The notes: generated by a model from the sequence alone, not told the origin. Counted from the stretch's first letter, positions 44,302 through 53,400 are shown. The stretch is 58,110 nucleotides of DNA from CAG-390 sp045546615 (GCA_045546615.1 JAZQDD010000044.1:1-58110), one strand, 5' to 3'. Numbers and translations are program-made.

Positions 44302-45835
44302 CGCTATTTCCCTCCTCCCCTACTGTTTTAGTCATAAGATAGCCGATTTCGTTTTTAGTTGTACTTCTTCCGTCAACCACACCCGTGATCTTTCCGCTTC
44401 CGATAACCATAATACGATCGCAAAGCTCCACGAGAACATCAAGGTCTTCGCCAACAAATATAACAGCAACGCCGTTTTGCTTTTGCTCATTGAGAAGATC
44501 GTAAATAAGGTATGAGGAGTTTACGTCAAGACCTCTTACGGGATATGCCGCCATAAGCACGGTGGGAGCAGACGCGATCTCACGACCGATAAGTATTTTT
44601 TGTACGTTACCGCCGGACAGCTTGCGAACAGCAACATCTTTTCCCGGAGTAACGACCCCAAGCTGCTCGATGATCCTTTCCGCAAGTGCCTCCGGCTCTT
44701 GCCTTTGTACAAACATAGAACGTCCGCTGCGGTAGCTGCGAAGCATCATATTATCGACGATATCCATATCTCCGACAAGTCCCATGCCGAGTCTGTCCTC
44801 GGGAACAAATGAAAGGCGAACGCCAAGCTCTCTTATTTGAATCGGAGTCTTATCTCTGAGATCTTCATCTTTACCCGTTTTAGGATCGTGATATATTATT
44901 GCACCGCCGTCAAGCTTTTGAAGCCCAGCGATAGCTTCAAGAAGCTCGCGCTGACCGCTTCCCGCAATACCCGCAATACCGAGTATCTCACCCGAGCGAG
45001 CCACAAAGCTGATGTCGTCAAGAAGCTTAACACCATCTCTGCTATGGCAATTTATATGCTCAACTACAATTCTGTCCTCGGGGCAAACGGGATCGGTGCG
45101 GCGAATATTAAGCGCCACCTTTTTGCCTACCATCATTTCTGTAAGCTCTTCCTCGCTCGTCTCGGCGGTGTTGACAGTACCCACGTACTCACCGTGGCGA
45201 AGTACCGCAACCTTGTCAGAAAGAGAGAGAACCTCGTGAAGTTTGTGAGTTATGATTATTATCGCCTTTCCGTCGTTTCGCATACGGCGGACGACATCAA
45301 AGAGCTTGCCCGCCTCCTGCGGAGTAAGAACTGCCGTAGGCTCGTCAAGAATGAGAATATCTGCACCTCTGTAAAGCACCTTGACGATCTCGACAGTCTG
45401 TTTTTCGGAAACGGACATCTCATATATCTTTTTATTGGGATCTATATCAAATCCGTATTTTTCGCTTATCTCGTTAACTCGCTTCGCAACTTGACCGAGA
45501 TCGAATTTGCCCGCTTCGTCAAGACCGAGAACTATATTTTCTGCGGCAGTAAAAAGGTCCACCAGCTTAAAATGCTGATGTATCATGCCTATCTTAAAAT
45601 TGAAGGCATCGTGCGGAGAGTTGATAGACACCTCGTTTCCGCCGATGAATATCTGCCCCTCGTCGGGGTGATAAATTCCCGAGATCATATTCATAAGCGT
45701 GGTCTTGCCGCTTCCGTTTTCACCGAGAAGCGCAAGTATCTCTCCGTTGTATACGGAAAGATTTACGTCCTTGTTTGCCTGAATACGACCAAAGCGTTTG
45801 GAAATGTTGCGCAATTCAATAGCGACTTGATTCAT
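44294..45835 (-). CDS. ABC importer ATPase with two nucleotide-binding domains (NupO-like)
   Basis: This 513-residue protein has two ABC domains. The first has Walker A GENGSGKTTLMN and Walker B ILILDEPTAVLTP with a VSEKQTVEI signature. The second has a degenerate Walker A (GIAGSGQRELLE, no lysine) and LSGGNVQKILIGRE, as in RbsA-type importers. The last ~25 residues form the usual tail. It powers the permease pair encoded immediately downstream. A perfect hairpin separates it from the binding-protein gene. Confidence 0.95.
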   Translation of the reverse strand: MNQVAIELRNISKRFGRIQANKDVNLSVYNGEILALLGENGSGKTTLMNMISGIYHPDEGQIFIGGNEVSINSPHDAFNFKIGMIHQHFKLVDLFTAAENIVLGLDEAGKFDLGQVAKRVNEISEKYGFDIDPNKKIYEMSVSEKQTVEIVKVLYRGADILILDEPTAVLTPQEAGKLFDVVRRMRNDGKAIIIITHKLHEVLSLSDKVAVLRHGEYVGTVNTAETSEEELTEMMVGKKVALNIRRTDPVCPEDRIVVEHINCHSRDGVKLLDDISFVARSGEILGIAGIAGSGQRELLEAIAGLQKLDGGAIIYHDPKTGKDEDLRDKTPIQIRELGVRLSFVPEDRLGMGLVGDMDIVDNMMLRSYRSGRSMFVQRQEPEALAERIIEQLGVVTPGKDVAVRKLSGGNVQKILIGREIASAPTVLMAAYPVRGLDVNSSYLIYDLLNEQKQNGVAVIFVGEDLDVLVELCDRIMVIGSGKITGVVDGRSTTKNEIGYLMTKTVGEEGNSDA

Positions 45836-45926
45836 TTCTAATTCCTTTCAGCTGATTATTTTCCGTTATGAAAAGAAAACGCACCTAAAAGCTGTGCTCT
45901 CTTTTCATAACGAAAAAAACACCTCT

Positions 45927-45950
45927 GGGGATGCCGATATCGGCATCCCC
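45927..45950 (-). terminator. Perfect hairpin between bmp and the ABC ATPase gene
   Basis: GGGGATGCCGAT followed by ATCGGCATCCCC is a perfect 24-base palindrome lying 16 bases past the bmp stop, with a T7 run on the minus strand a few bases later. It likely acts as a partial terminator or mRNA-end stabiliser that lets the binding protein be made in excess over the transporter. Confidence 0.7.
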
Positions 45951-45965
45951 AAATGGTATAATAAA

Positions 45966-47168
45966 TTATTGAGCGGCTTCGATACCGTCGATAATGAGAT
46001 CGAAGTAAGGAGCGGAACGCTTGCCATCAGCGGACTCATCAAAGTATCCGTCGTGGATAACGTTGGTATCGGGAGTAAATGCAGCATCGGAATCAACGTC
46101 TGCACGATACTCGGTAAGAGTCTGTCCTTTTACGGTGAACTTGGAGGTATCAAATACCTTCAGAGTGCCTGCCTTGAACTGTGCCATAGCAGCATCGATA
46201 GCTTCCTGAGTGCCTGCGGCTGCGCAAGCGGAGTTAAGCTCGGTGAGCTTAACGGAACCTTCCTGAATACCACCGCACCAGTCGTAGGGGATCTCGCTGC
46301 CCTTGCCGTCTCTGGTCTTTTCGATGATGAGCTTCATGTAAGGAGTCCAGTCGATCTTAGAGGAGATGATAGCAGTCTTGGGAGCGATGCTGATGGTGCT
46401 GATGTTGTAAGCAACGTTAGGAATGCCTGCCTCTTCACAAGCCTTGGGAGCGCCCTCGGAGTCAGCGTGCTGGCTGAGGAGTACGCTGCCTGCTGCGATA
46501 AGGGTTTCAGCAGCGGTCTTCTCAAGTCCGATATCGAACCAAGAGTTTGTGTACTCAACCTTCATGGTTGCGGAGGGGCAAACAGAGCGAGCGCCAAGGA
46601 AGAAAGCAGTGTAACCGGACTTAACCTCTGCGTAGGGCCAAGCGCCGACGTAACCGATAACAGCCTGCTCGGCGGTGATCTTGCCGCTGGCGATCATCTC
46701 ATTGAGCTTCATTCCTGCGGCGATACCTGCAAGATATCTACCTTCGTAGATGGAAGCGAATGCGTTGTGGTAGTTGGAAAGCTTTTCGGTGTGAGCCTTA
46801 GTGCCCGTAGCGTGGCAGAACTGTACGTCGGTGAACTCTTTAGCTGCCTGAATCATAAAGTCTTCGTGTCCGAAAGAGTCAGCGAAGATGAGGTCGCAGC
46901 CTGCGTCAACGAGCTCGCATGCCGCGTCGTAGCACTCGGGTCCCTCGGGAATATTGACCTTCATGATAACCTGGTCCTCAGTAAGACCCATAGCCTTTGC
47001 TGCAGCATCAGCGGCATCGATGAAGTTCTTGTCGTAAGTGGAGTTTTCGTCATGCAGGAAGATGAAGCCAACCTTGAAGTCGGCGTTGCTATCCGAGCAA
47101 GAAGCGAAAGCGGTGGTGAGTGCGAGAAGCATTACAAGTGCAAGAACAAGTGACAATGCTTTTTTCAT
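45966..47168 (-). CDS. BMP family nucleoside-binding lipoprotein
   Basis: This 400-residue protein starts with a lipoprotein signal (ALVMLLALTTAFASC) and continues as a periplasmic-binding fold of the BMP/PnrA group (FKVGFIFLHDENSTYDKNFI). It delivers the ligand to the ABC permeases, probably nucleosides as in Treponema PnrA and B. subtilis NupN. ATG 47168 with GGAGG is the start; the longer ORF upstream has no signal peptide. It is the first gene of the transporter operon, with a consensus promoter at 47265-47293. Confidence 0.92.
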   Translation of the reverse strand: MKKALSLVLALVMLLALTTAFASCSDSNADFKVGFIFLHDENSTYDKNFIDAADAAAKAMGLTEDQVIMKVNIPEGPECYDAACELVDAGCDLIFADSFGHEDFMIQAAKEFTDVQFCHATGTKAHTEKLSNYHNAFASIYEGRYLAGIAAGMKLNEMIASGKITAEQAVIGYVGAWPYAEVKSGYTAFFLGARSVCPSATMKVEYTNSWFDIGLEKTAAETLIAAGSVLLSQHADSEGAPKACEEAGIPNVAYNISTISIAPKTAIISSKIDWTPYMKLIIEKTRDGKGSEIPYDWCGGIQEGSVKLTELNSACAAAGTQEAIDAAMAQFKAGTLKVFDTSKFTVKGQTLTEYRADVDSDAAFTPDTNVIHDGYFDESADGKRSAPYFDLIIDGIEAAQ

Positions 47169-47264
47169 GGTTTTCCTCCATAATGTAAAAAATTTATAAT
47201 CAGCGCTGTGCGCCGAGAATACAAAAAAGGAATGTTTTTTACAAAATCGTTTTTTCACCTACAT

Positions 47265-47293
47265 ATTATAACAATAAATCCCCAAAGTGTCAA
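47265..47293 (-). promoter_or_regulatory. Consensus sigma-A promoter of the bmp operon
   Basis: On the minus strand TTGACA (47288-47293), 17 bases, TATAAT (47265-47270). The leader to the ATG is about 90 bases; I saw no purine riboswitch aptamer in it. Confidence 0.8.
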
Positions 47294-47323
47294 GAATAAA
47301 ACAAAAATTACACGCGTATATTT

Positions 47324-49651
47324 TTAATAAAAAACAGTAGAAGCAATTTTGCAATCAACGAATATTGACTCGTATAATTTTAAATCCATGCAAGAAATGG
47401 CTCTCTCAAACGCTTCTCTTTCTGAAAAATAGATTTTTTGAGCCGACGGAAAAACGCGCTTCGCATCATCATCGGCAACTGCCCCGTGTGAGCCTATCGC
47501 CAACGCGGTGAGTTTTTTGCTTGCAAGCGAATCTGCGCTCTGCCCCGTCAATCCCAGTGCCCCTAAATACATAAAAGATTGCTCCGCGCGCGTAAATAAG
47601 AGCGACACCGCGAAGTGCGAATCTCCCTGCACAGCTTTCTCCGCCGTAAAACTCAACTTACAATCAGAAAAAACCACCAGTTCCTCACCCGATCGATACA
47701 TTGCGCAACTTATTGAACTTTTGTCCGCAATATCCACAAGTCGCGACATTATTGCGGCTTCTTTTGTGTTTTGCGGCTCGGGAAGCCATAAACGCCGCAC
47801 AGAATTTGATTCTATAAACGCCCCTATAGAGCTTGTGTACCGTTCGTGGTAATGCGTAAGCACCAAAGCCTCCACCTCTGTTGCTCCACGCTCGGATGCG
47901 ATCTTTGCCCCTTTATTCAAAAGCCAAGAAGAGCCGCCCGTAATATCGCATATAACCGTACCGTCTCCTTTGGTCATGATCACCGCATCGTTATTACCTG
48001 ATGATATAAAATCGGTAACAACGGTATCGGCATTGTGGTTGGTGAGCAAAACACCGACAATGACAATTGCAAGCCCCAAGTATGAAGGCAATACCGCAAG
48101 CCATCGTCTTTTCAGCTTTACAGACAACAAGACGATGGTAAACACAAGGGAAACAACTACCACCGCGCCTACAAAATTATGCCGCAGTGAAATAAGCACA
48201 TGCTCTATTGATGATATTTCGTCGGCAATATTTAAAATAAAATCTCCGGCGACGGCGGCACAAATATTAACAAAAGCGCCTATTATCGGAACGCCGCCGA
48301 TTAGAAGAGATAACAGAGACAGGAATATGAACAACCATGCAGCGGGAGCAACCAAAAGGTTAGACAGCACGGATGCCAAAGACATATTCCCTATGCTGTA
48401 CCACACGGGAAAAAGCGTTAAGAGCCATACGGAAAAAGCCACGGCAATAGACAAAACAACTTTTTCAACCGATTTAACCAAAAGCACAAAGCGTTTTCGC
48501 TTTTTGTTAAGCTCGCTTCTTCTTGATGGGTCATTCTCAAGCTCTATTCGCCTTTTCAAATGGTCTTTTTTGAGTATCTTACTAAATTTTTCCTTTAAAA
48601 TGGGAATTAAAATAAGAATACCGAGAGTAGCTCCAAACGAAAGCACAAAACCTATGTCAAGTATCGCTTCGGGAGAAACCAGCAGTATCACGCAAGCCGC
48701 AAGTCCGAGAGAGGAGATCCCGTCATCTGACATCCCCCAAAGGTAACTTATGTAAGTAATGCCGAGCATCAATGCCGCCCTTACTGCGCTGATCGGAAAA
48801 TCAATAAGAAAAAGATAGAAAACAACAAATCCCAAAAGGATACAGGATCTTATTCCCTTCCCGATCCCCGCCAGCGCAAGGATCAGCCCCAGTATGGATG
48901 CTATAATGGAAAGATGCAACCCGCTGATAGCAAGCAGATGCGAAACACCTGATCTTGAAAATGATTTATACACAGCGGGAGTTATACCCATTCTGTTTCC
49001 GAGAACCATGGCAGACGCGAGGGCGCCGGCTTCTCCCTTTATGTTGTCGACGAGCCGCGCTGACAACTGCATATTCGCAAGAGAGATGCGGTCGAGAAAA
49101 TTTTTATCTTTGGTATCGCGCAAAACACAATTCTCAATCTCATCCGAAACAAGATTAAGAAAAACGCCGTTGGCAAGAGGATGTGAATTTCCATAAGCCG
49201 AATCCAGCGAATCGGCAATACTGACATTTGTAAAAGATGCCACATCTCCCCGTTGAAGCTCTGATACATAATCACACTCTAACGATGCATCAATATCGCA
49301 GTTCTCACCGTCTATTTCCAAAATTTTTACTCTGTAATTAGTATAAAAACTACCCGCTCGTTGTATATCTGTTATTTCGCACACAACGCCGCGCCCCTCT
49401 CCTGTGAAACGGAGCGATTCGGTATATCCAACGTCATAATACAAATACGAACTAAACAATACACCGCATCCAATAAGAGCAATAATGATATTTGAAGAAA
49501 ATCTGTACAGGTTTATTTTTTTGAATGCCAACAAAAGCGAATACGTAGCAATGAATAACAAAAACAGAAGAGCAAGCAAAAACTTGCCCGTAATATTAAA
49601 ACAAAAACCACAGACCGCCATCACAGCCGCAAGCACACCTGCTCGCAACAT
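47324..49651 (-). CDS. comEC: ComEC/Rec2 DNA uptake channel
   Basis: This 775-residue membrane protein has the DUF4131 opening, the Competence domain with SGVSHLLAISGLHLSIIASI, many membrane segments, and a C-terminal metallo-beta-lactamase-like domain from about residue 550. ComEC carries single-stranded DNA across the membrane in natural transformation. The C-terminal domain has lost the metal motif: H-x-H-x-D-H reads HYHERY (600-605). Three bases short of the next gene upstream there is a 27-base gap to the YitT gene. Confidence 0.92.
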   Translation of the reverse strand: MLRAGVLAAVMAVCGFCFNITGKFLLALLFLLFIATYSLLLAFKKINLYRFSSNIIIALIGCGVLFSSYLYYDVGYTESLRFTGEGRGVVCEITDIQRAGSFYTNYRVKILEIDGENCDIDASLECDYVSELQRGDVASFTNVSIADSLDSAYGNSHPLANGVFLNLVSDEIENCVLRDTKDKNFLDRISLANMQLSARLVDNIKGEAGALASAMVLGNRMGITPAVYKSFSRSGVSHLLAISGLHLSIIASILGLILALAGIGKGIRSCILLGFVVFYLFLIDFPISAVRAALMLGITYISYLWGMSDDGISSLGLAACVILLVSPEAILDIGFVLSFGATLGILILIPILKEKFSKILKKDHLKRRIELENDPSRRSELNKKRKRFVLLVKSVEKVVLSIAVAFSVWLLTLFPVWYSIGNMSLASVLSNLLVAPAAWLFIFLSLLSLLIGGVPIIGAFVNICAAVAGDFILNIADEISSIEHVLISLRHNFVGAVVVVSLVFTIVLLSVKLKRRWLAVLPSYLGLAIVIVGVLLTNHNADTVVTDFISSGNNDAVIMTKGDGTVICDITGGSSWLLNKGAKIASERGATEVEALVLTHYHERYTSSIGAFIESNSVRRLWLPEPQNTKEAAIMSRLVDIADKSSISCAMYRSGEELVVFSDCKLSFTAEKAVQGDSHFAVSLLFTRAEQSFMYLGALGLTGQSADSLASKKLTALAIGSHGAVADDDAKRVFPSAQKIYFSEREAFERAISCMDLKLYESIFVDCKIASTVFY

Positions 49652-49678
49652 AGGTCTTACCGCCGAAAATATCCATAT

Positions 49679-50572
49679 CTATAAGTCCTCAACAAAAAGG
49701 TCTTTAAAACCATTACCAAAAACGGCAATGGACGGGGCAACTATCACAAACGCTTCCGTATCTTCTTTTTTTATTATATCGCGCAAAGCGGGGATCTTGG
49801 CGGCGCGAATGACCACGAGCAATATTTCCTTGGTTTCTCCCGTGTGCTCGCCGCGACCGCGAAGCATTGTCGCCCCCGTATCAAGCTCGTCCCGCACACG
49901 TCTTGAAACGCCCTCGTTTCGTTCGCTGATGATATACACAAGTCTTGCGCCATCGGCGGCGTAAAGGATCTTATCAAAGACAAATGTTTGCACGGCAAGA
50001 GCTATTGCGGAATATAGTGTTGAATCAACGTTGCCGAGAAAAAGCCATGAAGCCAACACAACAGCACCATCAAGAATTAGAAAAATCTCCCCTGTTTTAA
50101 TATGTCTTACCCTCGACTTTAAAAGCTTTACCGCAACGTCCACCCCGCCCGTAGTAGCGCCGCAACGAAAAACAATACCAAGGCCCAAAGCGACCAATGC
50201 CCCGCCCGCAATAGCGCAAAGCGCAATATCTCCGCTCAGGGCTTGGACTCGGTTGGAAAACAGATCTGTAAGCCACGCCGTAAAACAAACGGCAACAAGT
50301 GTGTCAGCGAGAAAACGCCGACCAAGCTTTATGCAAGCCATAAAAAGAATCGGGACATTTATAGCAAAGATAAGCGATCCTGTGGACAGGCTCGGAAATA
50401 TCGAATGTATGATCACAGCAATGCCGGAGATGCCCCCCGGAGCAAGCTGCATAGGCTCATAAAAGCATGCTACACCTACGGCAAACGGAACGCATCCCAA
50501 AGCAAGGAGTGTGTATTTTTTTGCAAAACACAAAAACGGAAATTTAAAATAATCGTTTTTTCTTGTTTTCAT
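49679..50572 (-). CDS. YitT family membrane protein
   Basis: This ~297-residue protein has five membrane segments with the YitT signature PMQLAPGGISGIAVIIHSIF and ATTGGVDVAVKLL, then a C-terminal DUF2179 domain (DTGATMLRGRGEHTGETKEI). The start is taken at 50572, before KTRKNDYFKF; an earlier in-frame ATG at 50641 gives an extra 23 residues and is less likely. Function is unknown; the family is abundant in Firmicutes. Confidence 0.88.
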   Translation of the reverse strand: MKTRKNDYFKFPFLCFAKKYTLLALGCVPFAVGVACFYEPMQLAPGGISGIAVIIHSIFPSLSTGSLIFAINVPILFMACIKLGRRFLADTLVAVCFTAWLTDLFSNRVQALSGDIALCAIAGGALVALGLGIVFRCGATTGGVDVAVKLLKSRVRHIKTGEIFLILDGAVVLASWLFLGNVDSTLYSAIALAVQTFVFDKILYAADGARLVYIISERNEGVSRRVRDELDTGATMLRGRGEHTGETKEILLVVIRAAKIPALRDIIKKEDTEAFVIVAPSIAVFGNGFKDLFVEDL

Positions 50573-50677
50573 TGCTTTTCTTCTACATATTTTAACATAT
50601 TTTTTATCTAAAATCAACTTATATGCTTGATAATCATTCATTTTATGCTATAATAAAATAAAAACCGCGAGGCTCAA

Positions 50678-51565
50678 ATGCGTAGATCAGATATCAAAAA
50701 ACTCTCAAAACTCCCTTTGCCTATTTTGGTCATTATCGTCGCAATAGCGCTCATTTATTTTATTGTACCGCTCTTTTTCTCTGATCACAGCTCCCCAAGC
50801 ACAGTAGATGGCGCTGAATTTCATTTTATAGACGTTGGTCAAGGCGATGCCGTACTTATAAGAACTCCCGACGGAGACGTACTTATTGACGCAGGAAAAA
50901 ACAGTAGTGAGGAATTTCTGAATTCCTATTTAAAAAACCAAGGAGTCGACAAAATAGAATACGCTATTTTCACTCACCCCCACGAAGATCACATCGGCGG
51001 AGCCGATATGATAATCAAAAATTATGAAGTAGAAAACACAATTCTTCCAAACCGCACCGCTTCAACACAGACCTACATAAATATGCTTTCCGAAATATCA
51101 GCAAAAAACGTCGCTACACTCGAAGCACGCAGCGGAGATAAATTCCGAGTCGGAAATCTTGTACTTAACATCCTCGGGCCTGTAAGAAACGATTACGATG
51201 AAGTTAACGACCACTCCGTTGTAGTTCTTGCCGAATGGGGCAAAACGCGAGTCATGCTTGCAGGAGACGCCGAATTGGAAGCGGAAAATGATATACTCAA
51301 AAAGTTTGGAAACAGCAATATCAATTGCAATATATTGAAGCTCGGCCACCACGGTTCATCATCATCGAGCGGAGAAAAATGGCTTCGAGCTATCAACCCC
51401 GATATAGGCATTATTTGTTGCGGGAAAGACAATGACTACGGTCATCCACACTCCGAAATAATAGAACGACTCACCAAATACGGCATTAAATCTTATCGCA
51501 CCGACCAAATGGGGACACTTGTCTTTGTTTCTGACGGAAACAGCGTTTCTCTAAAGAATAACTGA
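50678..51565 (+). CDS. ComEC-type metallo-beta-lactamase hydrolase
   Basis: This 295-residue protein has an N-terminal membrane anchor or signal (about residues 12-34), then a metallo-beta-lactamase fold: FIDVGQGDAVLIRTPDGD, the intact metal motif H100-P-H102-E-D104-H105, and LKLGHHGSSSSS. It is the extracellular nuclease-like domain found at the end of ComEC, here as a separate protein. It lies divergent from yitT-comEC, whose own domain is degenerate, so it may supply the missing function. Confidence 0.92.
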   Translation: MRRSDIKKLSKLPLPILVIIVAIALIYFIVPLFFSDHSSPSTVDGAEFHFIDVGQGDAVLIRTPDGDVLIDAGKNSSEEFLNSYLKNQGVDKIEYAIFTHPHEDHIGGADMIIKNYEVENTILPNRTASTQTYINMLSEISAKNVATLEARSGDKFRVGNLVLNILGPVRNDYDEVNDHSVVVLAEWGKTRVMLAGDAELEAENDILKKFGNSNINCNILKLGHHGSSSSSGEKWLRAINPDIGIICCGKDNDYGHPHSEIIERLTKYGIKSYRTDQMGTLVFVSDGNSVSLKNN

Positions 51566-51605
51566 TAATATTTTTTCTTTTTTTCAACAAAAAATACATT
51601 TTCTC

Positions 51606-51634
51606 TTGACTTGTTTTCGCTTTACATTTATAAT
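51606..51634 (+). promoter_or_regulatory. Sigma-A promoter of mscL
   Basis: TTGACT (51606-51611), 17 bases, TATAAT (51629-51634); a GGAGG site and ATG 51667 follow. Confidence 0.75.
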
Positions 51635-51666
51635 AAGTATATCTCAATTAGCATGGAGGTTATAAA

Positions 51667-52209
51667 ATGGCTAAAGCTAAAAAGGAAGGCGGCTTCATTG
51701 CCGATTTCAAAAAATTCATCACACGAGGAAACGTTGTTGACATGGCAGTCGGTGTTGTTGTCGGCGGCGCGTTCGGTAAAATCGTAACAGGTTTCGTTAA
51801 CTACATAATCAACCCCTTTATCGGAATTTTTATGGGTTCGGGCAGCCTTGACACCATAAAGACGGTTATCACTCCCGAAGTCCTCGACGATGCTGGTGAG
51901 GTCGTTACCAAGGAAGTTGCGATCCTCTGGGGTACGTGGATACAGACTATTATTGATTTTCTCATCGTTGCGTTCTGTATTTTTGTAATGGTCAAAATCG
52001 TTGGAACTATGACAAGCAAAGTAATGGCTAAACAGCTTGCGGAAAAAGCCGAGGCAGACAAACTTGCGGCAGAAAAAGCCGAAGCTGACAAGAAAGCCGC
52101 CGAGGAAGCTGAAGCTGCCAAGGCAGCAGAGGATGCCGCCCTTCGCGCTTCCCTGCTCAATCAGGAAAAATTGCTTTCCAATATTCTTGACGCTCTCAAG
52201 AAAAACTGA
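51667..52209 (+). CDS. mscL: Large-conductance mechanosensitive channel
   Basis: This 180-residue protein has the MscL pattern: FKKFITRGNVVDMAVGVVVG (first helix and gate), INPFIGIFMG, and the second membrane helix LIVAFCIFVMVKIVG. The C-terminus is extended by about 60 residues of A/E/K-rich helix, ending in LLNQEKLLSNILDAL; typical MscL is ~130-150 residues. The channel releases solutes when the membrane is stretched. It has its own promoter and terminator. Confidence 0.95.
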   Translation: MAKAKKEGGFIADFKKFITRGNVVDMAVGVVVGGAFGKIVTGFVNYIINPFIGIFMGSGSLDTIKTVITPEVLDDAGEVVTKEVAILWGTWIQTIIDFLIVAFCIFVMVKIVGTMTSKVMAKQLAEKAEADKLAAEKAEADKKAAEEAEAAKAAEDAALRASLLNQEKLLSNILDALKKN

Positions 52210-52213
52210 TTTT

Positions 52214-52241
52214 AAGGGGTGGAATCTCCACCCCTTTTTCA
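52214..52241 (+). terminator. Terminator after mscL
   Basis: AAGGGGTGGA (52214-52223) pairs with TCCACCCCTT (52227-52236), followed by a T-run; the next gene starts 15 bases later. Confidence 0.85.
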
Positions 52242-52255
52242 AGGAGAAAACCAAA

Positions 52256-52954
52256 ATGATCATTTCCATATTAGGCGACAGCATATCTACGTTTGAAGGA
52301 TACATCCCCGTAGCCGACGGTGTTAATCTGCAACACAGAAAAAGATATCCGCAAGATTCTCTGCTTACAGACGTAAACGAAACATGGTGGATGCGTGTTA
52401 TTACAGAGCTTGGTGCTACGCTCGGCATTAACGACAGCTGGGCAGGCTCATGCGTGCGAAACAAGATCGACGGCAACCAAGGAGACGTTGGCGAGGATGC
52501 CGCCATGGCATCGCTGACAAGAATAAAAAACCTCGGTGCAAACGGTACTCCGGACATTATCTTCTTTTACGGCGGAACAAATGATGCGGGCAGAAATTAC
52601 ACGCTCGGTGAATTTGATGCCGCAAGCGCTCCCGCCGTTGCCGATCTGACATCAAAAAAATGGGATTCCTTTGCGGATTCTTACGTTTGCGCGATACTGC
52701 GAATGAGATACTTTTATCCAAATGCAAAAATATACGCCATGACTCCCTCTTTTACAAAAAGCTATTATCCCACAGAGAGACTTGATGCTTTTGTTGGAGT
52801 GATCGAGCAAATCTGCGCACACTACGGAGTTCCATGCATCGACTTGAGAAAATCCGGACTCAGCGTTGAAATGCTTCCCGACGGACTTCATCCGAATGCC
52901 ATCGGAATGCGGTGCATTTCGGAAGCTGTAATGAATAGTTTTTGCAAAGAATAA
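52256..52954 (+). CDS. SGNH/GDSL-type hydrolase
   Basis: This 232-residue protein has the SGNH blocks: LGDSISTFEG with the catalytic serine (S9), a GSCVRN loop, GGTNDAG (asparagine of block III), and DGLHPN with the catalytic histidine near the end. It is likely an esterase or lipase-like enzyme for an unknown ester. There is no signal peptide. ATG 52256 has AAGGAG upstream; the longer ORF beginning at 52037 is a frame artefact inside mscL. Confidence 0.85.
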   Translation: MIISILGDSISTFEGYIPVADGVNLQHRKRYPQDSLLTDVNETWWMRVITELGATLGINDSWAGSCVRNKIDGNQGDVGEDAAMASLTRIKNLGANGTPDIIFFYGGTNDAGRNYTLGEFDAASAPAVADLTSKKWDSFADSYVCAILRMRYFYPNAKIYAMTPSFTKSYYPTERLDAFVGVIEQICAHYGVPCIDLRKSGLSVEMLPDGLHPNAIGMRCISEAVMNSFCKE

Positions 52955-52998
52955 AAAAATTCAAAAAAATCAAAAAAATTCAAAAAATTTCAAAAAAA
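52953..52998 (+). promoter_or_regulatory. Five phased A-tracts (curved DNA/UP element) before the tRNA promoter
   Basis: Runs of five to seven adenines start at 52953, 52963, 52972, 52982 and 52992, a repeat of about 10 bases. Such phasing bends DNA, and A/T-rich bent DNA upstream of -35 boosts stable-RNA promoters. Confidence 0.7.
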
Positions 52999-53001
52999 CT
53001 A

Positions 53002-53030
53002 TTGACAAATCCGTAAATAGGGTGTATAAT
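53002..53030 (+). promoter_or_regulatory. Consensus promoter of the tRNA-Leu genes
   Basis: TTGACA (53002-53007), 17 bases, TATAAT (53025-53030), 26 bases upstream of the first tRNA. Confidence 0.85.
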
Positions 53031-53055
53031 ATCAACGTTGTCGACAAAACGACAT

Positions 53056-53140
53056 GCGAGAGTGGCGGAACTGGCAGACGCGCACGTTTGAGGGGCGTGT
53101 GGTTCACACCGTACGGGTTCAAGTCCCGTTTCTCGCACCA
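53056..53140 (+). tRNA. tRNA-Leu (GAG)
   Basis: GCGAGAG pairs with TTCTCGC as acceptor stem, with a long variable arm (class II tRNA), GGTTCAAGTCC T-loop and CCA end. Anticodon loop TTGAGGG gives GAG for leucine. Confidence 0.95.
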
Positions 53141-53143
53141 AGC

Positions 53144-53170
53144 AAAACCGACCGCAAGGTCGGTTTTGTT
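53144..53170 (+). terminator. Hairpin between the two tRNA-Leu genes
   Basis: AAAACCGACC, GCAA, GGTCGGTTTT is a perfect 10-base-pair stem with a T-rich tail. Confidence 0.8.
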
Positions 53171-53224
53171 TTAGATTTAAGCGCTATGTGCGGAAGCAAT
53201 TCCACCAAGCGCCAAATTTAATAT

Positions 53225-53311
53225 GCGGGTATGGCGGAATTGGCAGACGCGCTAGATTCAGGTTCTAGTGGGGGCAACTTCGTGAAGGTTCAAGTCCTTT
53301 TACCCGCACCA
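53225..53311 (+). tRNA. tRNA-Leu (CAG)
   Basis: GCGGGTA pairs with TACCCGC as acceptor stem; long variable arm; CCA encoded. Anticodon loop TTCAGGT gives CAG for leucine. Confidence 0.95.
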
Positions 53312-53319
53312 AACAGTAG

Positions 53320-53366
53320 AAATCCGAACCCAAAGCCGGTAGGCGAAGGGTTCGGATTTCTTTATA
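53320..53366 (+). terminator. Terminator after the second tRNA-Leu
   Basis: AAATCCGAACCC (53320-53331) pairs with GGGTTCGGATTT (53348-53359), followed by CTTTATA. Confidence 0.8.
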
Positions 53367-53400
53367 TAAATGACTTTCTCCCGCGAGTAGGTAAATCACG

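Noticed and set aside
44837..45841. 334-codon ORF on the plus strand
   Set aside because: It is antisense to the two-domain ABC ATPase, whose motifs are intact.
45894..47153. 419-codon ORF on the plus strand
   Set aside because: It mirrors the BMP lipoprotein gene on the minus strand, which has a signal peptide, ribosome site and promoter.
47170..47265. Possible purine riboswitch before the nucleoside importer
   Set aside because: No conserved aptamer core or paired three-way junction could be seen in the 90-base leader.
51628..52557. 309-codon ORF on the minus strand
   Set aside because: It is the antisense of mscL and the SGNH hydrolase, both of which have clear motifs and ribosome sites.
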